A DNA stretch of 64,000 bases from Anticarsia gemmatalis (Eukaryota; Arthropoda; Insecta; Lepidoptera; Erebidae): the NCBI RefSeq assembly GCF_050436995.1, contig NC_134757.1, positions 2,678,501-2,742,500 of the forward strand. The letters run 5' to 3'. Both the position numbers and the translations under genes were made by a program. Positions within the stretch are counted from its first letter, which is position 1. Each line of letters starts with the position of its first letter. The notes beneath the pieces were generated by a model. The model was given only the letters and a program-made list of their open reading frames with translations, searched no databases and was not told where the DNA came from. This document shows positions 57,501 through 64,000 of this stretch, in pieces.

Positions 57501-59332
57501 TAAGTTCACATTATTTTGCGCCTAATATTATGTGACTTAAATTGTTATGGATTACTTATGGTTATTTCAGCTGTTATTTCAACCATTCCATTATTCTATT
57601 ACTAAACTGTTATTTTCTAATGAAATATATGTAACGATAATGTATATCGTTACGTTAAGATCAAAGAGGAACTATGACAAAATGGCCAATGGTCTGAAGT
57701 AGGACGCTAGAAAACAATAAATGAATAAACATTAAGAACGCAATAGCTTTTAATAAATAACGTGAACAAAGTCGCAATCAAACCGATCCTAACGTGTAAT
57801 CAAATATTTAACATTCTAGTTACCAAGAAAAGACAATCTATATTCATCTCTAATCCGCGCATATTTTTGAATAATCCAACGCTTTAATCACAATCAAATA
57901 AAAGGCACCGAAGCAATACTCATTCCTAAAGCTAGTACGACCATTTTTACGGCCGGCAGTGTAAAACTGGAAACAATTTAGCCCAAATTGTTTTGGCTTA
58001 ATACTATACTAAAGCGGAACGCAGTCCAAAGCCGCAAGTTGAATACTTTAAATGTGGATTTAAAATGTGTTGCAAAAGTTTTGTTTGAGTGAAAAGTCGC
58101 TTGGCAGTCTCTATGAGAAAAGTCATAGATTTCTTTGTTATATGACTTTACGAGATATTGAAATCCAAAATACATGCACTCGTACGTTTAGTACAATATC
58201 ATTGGACAAAATATTGTGCAAATTTTAAAGAATTTTTTTCCGTATCGAGTATGTTTTACTGTAGCGGATAAGCTGTTGCCTTAAACAAAACTTTACTCAA
58301 TCCTATTGAGTAAAGTTTTGTTTAAGGCAAAGACTAAACACAGGCAACAACAATTTCTCTCTGCCTCCGTGGCGCAGTGGTTTAGGTCGCCACGCCGATA
58401 CCATTGCGTCGGGAGGTCGTGGGTTCGATTGCCACACAGAGCAATTATTTGTGAGCTCCACAAATAATTGTTTCGGGTCTGGATGTGCTTTGTGTCCGTT
58501 TTTTGTTTGTTTGTAGAAGTTCATGCGACAAAAGAGCAATTCTTAGTGCGAGAGTTGTCTTTAAAAAAAAAAGAAACAAATGGTTATAACGAAATTAAGT
58601 TCGAAATCTATCGTTTTTGGGTAAGGCTTCCCTGTTTAACACCAACACAGTTTGTTACTCAAATGTTTTTGATTGACTAACTTTTGACGTTCAACCTTTG
58701 ACGGATAAAATCAATAACTAATTTGAGGTTACTTTGACAGGGTCTTGGGTCTTTAACGCTTGTTTCTATGTTATTGACGTTTAAGACCTTAATTTAAATC
58801 TAATTTTCGGTAAAATTAAGTGTTTCACAAATTTCAGTATAACGTTGACATTCCGAACAGTTATTAAATTGTGATTGATTAACTAATTTACGTGGATGCG
58901 CTCGCGAATTTTCCATCTCCTATTTCACTCCTTTAAGCTTATTTTTTTTTAAGAATTATTATTAATGCTCGCCTGGGCTTTAAAAAGGAATTAAGTGCAA
59001 AAAAAATACTTATACCTACCTAGTTTGGTTTGTGCGTAGGCAGATTGTTGCTCCATATTTTTTAATTTGTATTTCGCTATGCTATATACGTATGTTTTAT
59101 AATACGGAGATTCAGATATCCCACAAAAGGCATCTTAAAAATTTAAACAATCTACAATTCTTATTAACAAATATTGAATTAATTCCAGTGCTACGGCGGG
59201 CGTTCAGCATGTTCGACTCAAACAAACAAGGGCGCATTGAGAAGGAGAAGGTCAAGACGATACTAAACACTATGATCCACGACTATGACGACCTCGAACT
59301 AGACCATCTGCTGGACAGTGAAGATGCTGAGG
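50821..59332 (+). CDS. Troponin C-like EF-hand protein (spliced, 5' part only; continues past the right edge)
   Basis: Probably an arthropod troponin C, the Ca2+-binding subunit of the thin-filament regulatory complex in muscle. Three exons join in frame: ATG at 50821-50823 followed by donor GTGCGT, then 50997-51051, then 59189-59332. The protein begins MSCLRLSSRKNTTDDAQI and continues IMLRRAFSMFDSNKQGRIEK. The first EF loop (DSNKQGRIEKEK) has Gln at position 5 and Lys at position 12, so site I is degenerate, as is usual in insect troponin C and unlike calmodulin. The visible part ends with LDSEDAEG at the start of EF-hand 2, in phase 1. I found no convincing next exon before 64000. The alternative is another troponin C-like or calmodulin-like paralogue. 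The EF-hand exon is certain; the start is less so. Confidence 0.8.
50997..51051 (+). CDS. Troponin C-like gene, micro-exon 2
   Basis: The acceptor gattgttgcag and the donor ATTA|GTAAGT are both strong and 55 nt apart. The exon encodes SCLRLSSRKNTTDDAQII plus one base. The split codon A|TG at the next exon yields Met of MLRRAF. The exon lies only 173 bases from the start codon. Confidence 0.72.
51544..51555 (-). CDS. Calmodulin-like gene, coding exon 1 (MAPE)
   Basis: The minus strand reads gccacaATGGCGCCCGAG followed by the donor GTGTGT. The context around the ATG is favourable, and the four-codon exon ends in phase 0, as the acceptor at 41874 requires. An AT-rich TATA-like stretch lies about 65-75 bases upstream (51619-51628 on the plus strand). 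The exon is tiny, so it is inferred from signal quality and phase. Another first exon, or a first non-coding exon, is possible. Confidence 0.6.
54205..54303 (-). mobile_element. tRNA-derived SINE, inverted remnant
   Basis: Plus strand aactatttgtgaatcgcaca, then gtgttggattcgtatccacg and gttaaccactgcgtca, the reverse of the B box, A box and head. Confidence 0.45.
55140..55400. promoter_or_regulatory. CpG-rich island, possible alternative promoter or enhancer
   Basis: About 260 bases dense in CpG (gcggcgatgtcgct, cgcgctacagcgctcgcgcc, ctgtcgcgtcgcgagccgcg) in very AT-rich surroundings. It lies within intron 2 of the troponin C-like gene and 3.6 kb upstream of the calmodulin-like start. Short ORFs on both strands have protein-unlike, Arg/Cys-rich compositions. 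A minus-strand reading from 55350 reaches a fair donor (GTC|GTAAGC at 55237) in phase 0, so an alternative first calmodulin-like exon is conceivable but unproven. Confidence 0.35.
56320..56490. repeat. Copy of the gtagagaatcg repeat
   Basis: Contains gagtttgacatttaaaat, ccgctagaggcactgatcag and gctggccggttgttggtag. It accounts for the minus-strand ORF here. Confidence 0.4.
56515..56585 (+). repeat. Copy of the ggtataacaggcgtgat repeat
   Basis: Contains ggcgaaatgtggatgtgctc, then cctctgcctacactttcggg, and ends attatgtatgtattttt. Confidence 0.4.
58278..58328. repeat. Perfect 24-bp hairpin with 3-base loop
   Basis: gccttaaacaaaactttact (continuing caat) is followed by cct and its exact complement. 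It lies about 30 bases before a full-length tRNA-derived SINE. Confidence 0.9.
58360..58562 (+). mobile_element. tRNA-derived SINE, near full length
   Basis: Contains tgcctccgtggcgcagtgg, gtgggttcgattgccacaca, cacaaataattgtttcgggt and ctttgtgtccgttttttgtt, ending near gagagttgtctttaaaaaa. The A-rich end is typical. A perfect hairpin sits about 30 bases upstream. Confidence 0.6.
59189..59332 (+). CDS. Troponin C-like gene, exon 3 (EF-hand 1)
   Basis: A 144-nt exon with acceptor taattccag and donor GAGG|GTATGT. It encodes LRRAFSMFDSNKQGRIEKEK, then VKTILNTMIHDYDDLELDHL and LDSEDAEG. It is GC-rich against its surroundings. The helix-loop-helix pattern and the KVxTILNT motif match insect troponin C. 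An upstream in-frame ATG at 59032 lies in intron sequence and is not used as the start. Confidence 0.9.
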
Positions 59333-59514
59333 GTATGTACCAAACAGTATAAATAAGGTACCTGGGCAAAAATAGCCAGTTGAAAAATATGGCCACATAC
59401 CATAACATAGACGCCTAGTGTAGGTTAAAGAGAAAAATGCACGAGGTTTGGAATAATATTATGCGGCCATATTATTCGGCTGGCCATATTTGATCGAGGT
59501 ACCTTAAATTGAAC

Positions 59515-59680
59515 CCATTAATGTCCCTCTGCTGGACAAGGCTCTCTTCCCGTAATGAAGGAGTGGTAAGGAATGAGCACACCACGGTGGCTAATTGTGT
59601 TCCACATTGCATATCTTCAAGAACTGCTCTAAAGAACTCTCAAGCTTGCAATCAATAGATCACCAACTGTTAGATAGTAA
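59515..59680 (+). repeat. Interspersed repeat (gctggccaagtgcg family)
   Basis: Contains cctctgctggacaaggctct, ccgtaatgaaggagtggtaa and cttcaagaactgctctaaag, 180 bases past the troponin C-like exon 3. Confidence 0.45.
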
Positions 59681-59694
59681 TTATTTTTAATTCG

Positions 59695-59875
59695 TATGGT
59701 TACTGTTCAACCTAGTGTCAAAGTTCTTCAAGCCTAAAGTTTTCGATATGGCTTAACGACTGCTATCTTATTGCTTAATAAACGGGACCGACTCTTAACG
59801 TCCCCTCCGAAGCACGAAGACGCTTAATTATATCCGTCGGCAAGCTAGGCCGATGAATGCCGAACCGAGTGTGTA
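59695..59875 (-). mobile_element. 5S-like SINE, second subfamily, inverted remnant
   Basis: The reverse complement has gcgtcttcgtgcttcggagg, gggacgttaagagtcggtcc and tttgacactaggttgaac. The 5S-like head is mostly lost. Confidence 0.4.
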
Positions 59876-60414
59876 GCAAGCCTTACTGTAATTTTATAAC
59901 AAAGTTCTTTGAACTCTTAAGACTAATTACAGTAAAAAATTACTCAGTCAAATATTTACTTCAAATAAAATAGTACAAAAAGCACTTAATCTTTTCAAAA
60001 AATCCGATAGCCATGACAAATGAAATGACAAACATGGCACTATCATTACTCCAAAATTACGTGGACTATGCTCACATTAATCATCATTTACTTCAGTCAA
60101 ACTGTCACGAATTTAGACAAGCAGAAACAATCAATCCTAATCAAGACCTTCACCTAAATACTTTGAACTTTAATAAACTTCGGTATATAAATAAATATAT
60201 AATACATTTGGAGAACTCGCAGGCGGTCATCAGATTCAAAATCTAGCAGAGCTTGTACTACATTAACAAGAAAACTGATAAACACACTTATATACTTCTA
60301 AATGCTTACGTACTTATGTTAAAGATAAATAAGAATCCTTCATATAAATACATTTAATGACTTACTAAGAATATGTTCAATAGCAGCCCAGTATATAACT
60401 CTCCCTTATATTAA

Positions 60415-60500
60415 ATTATTGACAACGAAATGGTGGGAGTGGGATATAATACACCTCTGCCTCAACTTTCAGGAATAACCGGCATGATATTATGTAAATT
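60415..60500 (+). repeat. Copy of the ggtataacaggcgtgat repeat
   Basis: Contains gtgggagtgggatataatac, then cctctgcctcaactttcagg, and aataaccggcatgatattat. Confidence 0.4.
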
Positions 60501-61728
60501 GAAATCCTAAATGACCTTGACGCGATTGAATCAAGTAAGATATCCTAACAATTATTTTCAATAGCGTTTAAGACTCGTATACTAATGTGTACACGCAAGT
60601 TTAAAATCCTAAATGACCTTTAAAATATAGTCACCGGAGACATCTATAATGACAAATATACCAGAAATAGCTTCAGTTAATCTTACGTGAATGTCTAAAG
60701 ACTGTAGTTTACGAGTGAAGCTCACAAACTACCTCTGTTTTCCTTCAAGAGCAGCCGTTTATTTCGCATGTTGACATTTTTATATACCGATGACACCCTG
60801 TCCAGTGTTTGTACTAAAGAATACTGTAACACTGAAAAATTAACGCATGTTTATAACATTTCATCATTTCAACGCTTGCCTTCCGATAAATTTCAAACGA
60901 GTAATAGATTGTAAAGTTTATGACATTATTTTGTCATTTTTGTCCTGTCATAAAATGAAGTGGGTAGTTTTTCATTTTAACTTTTATTTATTGGTAGTGA
61001 CGTGTGTACATTAGTGAATGTTGCATGAAATTATGTTAATGTAATTTTTTTGCGAAGATATTAAACTAGCGTCGTAGAGTGATAATTATGAAGTGGACAA
61101 CCATGTACCCATCTTGTATTCAGAGATTATAATATGTGAAATTTGTAAATACATTTTTTTTAACAAAATTTGTGATTTTATACGGTAACCCATTTTTTAG
61201 GGCTCTGCATCTCTAAATAATTTGAAGGTACACATGATAGCCTGTTTAGTTTTCAGCCAGTAGATTTAGTAAAAAAATATTATAAATAGTCTTCGAAAGA
61301 TACAGTACACGCTTATTAACTTTGTTTCTCTAAATAAAGTAAGTGACAAAAAAGAAGCATGCCCCGTTCACAAACCTAATGACTTTTAAGCAATATGTAA
61401 AACACAGCACTATACATAAGTTGTTAAAACTTGAGCTACAATTCTGCAATCCGTTTGCCACAAGTTACATGTCGCATACTAGTCATATGTACCACGAGAG
61501 CTACAAACTCATAAATCTATTAATTATTGTGTACATTTCCATAATCATACGGTATGTCTGTTCACATTGACGCTAAGTCACGGCAATTTGCGTCGCGGCA
61601 TGCGTCCTTCAATTAAACGCAGACGCCATCTGTCGCCCGAAATAACTAGCTAACTCGTGATATTACACTCAGATGATTTTAGGCTATCAAAGTAGATTAA
61701 TTATTAATACCTGAGGTATTTGAGTTAC

Positions 61729-61850
61729 TAACCCCCGGTTTCTGAGGTACATTTAGTGGTAGTTTATCTATTCAATAGTGTTTAAACTCATATAAAAAAC
61801 GCTAATGAATAGATAAACTACCGCTAAATGTACTCAGAAACCGGGGTTTA
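61729..61850. mobile_element. Short MITE-like inverted repeat (122 bp)
   Basis: Arms of about 49 bases: left taacccccggtttctgagg and onward through agtttatctattcaatag; right the near-exact complement at 61802-61850. The spacer is 23 bases with no coding sequence. It is a recurrent small MITE type in moths (from memory). Confidence 0.7.
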
Positions 61851-62532
61851 GAGTTCCTAATTGGCAATCCGAACCGAAACAACTATTTGTGACTCGCTCA
61901 AATAACTGGTAACTGGTAGTTCTGGACGACCACTTCGACGACTTCATATCAGCTTTTCTCCAAGGAAAAGGAGAGATATATACTATGTTTCACAAAAAAG
62001 AAAATTCAACTGATTTAAAACCATCCGAGAAAGACACGACTTTAAACCCTTAACTTAATCGTGCATCATAAAAAGTAAAAGTAATCTTTCAGATCGTTCA
62101 ATAAAGGCAAAATTTTATGTATTTTCTTGTTTTATTTATCTGTAAAATATAGCCATTCGCGTATTTGTATCAAAAACGTAACGACATCTTAAGATCAATC
62201 TCAAGATATCTTATGAAGGCATCTTACGATCTCCTTAAAGTTGAGACTAAGAACTTGACCTTCTTCGACAGACGCCACTTAACTTATATATTTTTTATAA
62301 CTTTCTCACAAACCGCGGCTAAATTTAGATCTTTCAAGATTTACTCGGAAAACTTATTTACGGTGTAAATCTAATTTATTTTCATTTAGATCAAGTTTTA
62401 GCTTGGACACTAGACAGGCGAAGTTTTATGGAAATCAAGAAGTAAATTGTGCAATTTTACTTGAATATTGATATAACACAGTATTATTTTACATAAATCC
62501 ATATATTCGACAAGTATTTAATGCATATGTTA

Positions 62533-62985
62533 CTGTAAAAGCCCGAACTGTGGTAAGTCCTAAGATTTTCCGGTAAAACCTAAGATTTACCAACTCTCAA
62601 TGGTAAAAGTCCGAACAAGCCAGAGTTTAAAAACTATGTTACGATATATTAAAAAATCCTCCTTCATAATTATGTTTATAACTATTTCACGGTATAATTA
62701 TATACTGTGACATAGTTATAAAGAAGGTGTTTTGGGCAAAGCGACATGGGTAGGTTAGGTTAGAACACTAGAAACTTCCACCTTAGCCTTCGTGGTTATT
62801 TTTTTTTAACCACCCAGTAGGAGGAGCCCCGCCAAGCGGGGCTCCGGCGACATCTCGGCATCATCAAGTGAATATAGGTAAAAGTTCGAAATAAAAGAAT
62901 TGTTCGGACTTTTACCATTGCGAGATGGTAAATCTTAGGTTATACCGGAAAATCTTAGGATTTACCACCGTTCGGGCTTTTACAG
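62533..62985. mobile_element. 453-bp MITE with ~85-bp terminal inverted repeats
   Basis: Both ends read CTGTAAAAGCCCGAAC-type sequence in inverted orientation (62533-62617 and 62902-62985) and are flanked by TA, as for Tc1/mariner-like elements. Inside are an imperfect hairpin at 62675-62722 and a perfect 10-bp GC-rich hairpin (GGAGCCCCGC, loop CAA) at 62823-62845. No ORF is present, so it would depend on a transposase elsewhere. Confidence 0.8.
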
Positions 62986-63019
62986 TAACACATACACACA
63001 AAAAATAAACCCTTTTGAA

Positions 63020-63085
63020 AGAGGTAGAGACAAAGGAACGCACTTGGTGAGATTTTACACACTTCCCTTGCCTCAATCACGGTAT
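63020..63085 (-). mobile_element. Non-LTR retrotransposon 3' tail fragment
   Basis: The reverse complement has ccgtgattgaggcaaggga and accaagtgcgttcctttgtc, the central part of the tail family. Confidence 0.35.
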
Positions 63086-64000
63086 TTAATAATAGTTTTA
63101 TATACCTGTAAGTCTTTCATATTTTTTGTGTATATTTAATAGAAACTAATATTAATATTAAAATTTTAATTTGTCGTACACGTGGTCCAAATCCATTGTG
63201 CTTCAAAATAAAGCATTTTGCGCGAATGCTGGCCGTTATTAAAAAAGTTCTATTCAATGTCTGGCTGATGTCAACAGAATAGTTCAAACAAACGCCGTAT
63301 GTTGCGAAAATAATAACGAAAAAAAAACTGTATGACCAGTCAGTCGCGTTTCATATTTAAAAAGTTGCACACAATGACCAAATGTTAATAATTGGCTCGA
63401 CTTCGTACGGGTACAGTGCAATTATATCCCGCTGATTCCATTCTTGGGAGAATTTTGAGCCCATCGATTCTATACACTTTGTCCCTACAGTAAAAAAAAT
63501 ACTAATTCAATTTTGTTTAACTGTTCGAAAGTTATGCGCGTACAGACTTTTGGTGAGTTACAAACGTATTAAAAAATATTCAATTTAGTTCAGTCGTTGA
63601 AAAGTTGCATACATACATTTCGGTGATTAATTTTTATTTAAGTAAGTTTTATAAATCTACATTTTTAACACAGAGAAATTACTAAGCCTAGTATTTTTAT
63701 AGTTATTTAAAATTCGTACGCTAGTATTGATTTTTTACTTTTCGTCATTATTTTCCGCCTTTAATTGTTTCAAATTTCCACGATATTCTGTATTTAATCT
63801 ATTAAATAAACATAAAATACAACAGAAACATATTAAGCCGGAAGTAAACAAGCACTCCAGATTAAATTAAACGTTACTTAGTATTAATTGTTATTAATTA
63901 TATGAATATTTCAGTCACACATAGTTAGCGGCATGCACCCAATTATTCTAATTGCACACCTATTATAGGAGAACATTGTTGTAGGATATAATTATAATAT

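Larger units (their letters stand above)
51052..59188 (+). other. 8.1-kb second intron of the troponin C-like gene
   Basis: It contains the first calmodulin-like exon on the other strand (51544-51555), the CpG island at 55.2 kb, a tRNA-derived SINE remnant at 54.2 kb, a full SINE at 58.4 kb and a perfect hairpin at 58278-58328. The stretches 51700-54150 and 56600-58250 show no recognisable feature. Confidence 0.6.
59333..64000 (+). other. Troponin C-like intron running to the window edge
   Basis: I looked for an exon beginning two bases into a codon and encoding the rest of EF-hand 2 (pattern xGxxxFxxF) and found none. Repeats present are a 5S-like SINE remnant, an interspersed-repeat copy, two MITE-like elements and a LINE tail. 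The last 900 bases are AT-rich with nothing identifiable. Confidence 0.5.

Noticed and set aside
59032..59188. Upstream ATG in frame with the troponin C-like exon
   Set aside because: The preceding residues are hydrophobic and unlike troponin C, and a good acceptor (taattccag) sits right before LRRAF; the micro-exon at 50997 gives a better N-terminus.
62400..62450. Possible next troponin C-like exon after ctagacag
   Set aside because: The phase-1 reading (GEVLWKSRS) does not match the xGxxxFxxF pattern expected for EF-hand 2.

Overview
This 64 kb window is AT-rich eukaryotic DNA with small GT-AG-spliced exons and dense short interspersed repeats. The repeat types (tRNA-headed SINEs, a Lep1-like Helitron sequence in both orientations, a 5S rRNA-like SINE, LINE tails ending in ATGT repeats) point to a moth or butterfly (Lepidoptera). 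No bacterial-style genes were seen. Most long ORFs are chance or repeat-derived; the real coding sequence sits in short exons that had to be assembled by splice-site phase and family similarity.

Two EF-hand genes carry essentially all the recognisable coding sequence. The first is a calmodulin-like gene on the minus strand, from its start at 51555 to its stop at 18156. Eight exons join in frame to 711 nt (236 residues plus stop). Residues 87-236 form a calmodulin-sized module with four canonical EF-hand loops. Residues 1-86 are an extra Ala/Lys/Gly-rich head encoded by three upstream exons. The second gene is troponin C-like, on the plus strand. It starts at about 50821, has a micro-exon at 50997-51051 and an EF-hand exon at 59189-59332, and continues past the right edge.

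The two genes are arranged head to head with interleaved 5' ends. The first two troponin C-like exons lie inside the first calmodulin-like intron, and the first calmodulin-like exon lies inside the second troponin C-like intron. A GC-rich tract at 50640-50800 is the likely troponin C-like promoter. A second CpG-rich island at 55140-55400 is unexplained.

Layout: 1-18.0 kb is intergenic, full of repeats, with a 196-bp-arm foldback at 1.2-1.65 kb and a very AT-rich stretch at 14.5-17.1 kb. From 18.2 to 51.6 kb is the calmodulin-like gene, with a tRNA-Thr(AGT) gene on the opposite strand of its third-from-last intron. From 50.8 kb to the right end is the troponin C-like gene, whose last visible intron contains two MITE-like elements with long terminal inverted repeats.

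The genes probably act in calcium signalling (calmodulin-like) and muscle calcium regulation (troponin C-like). This rests on family resemblance, not on any search.
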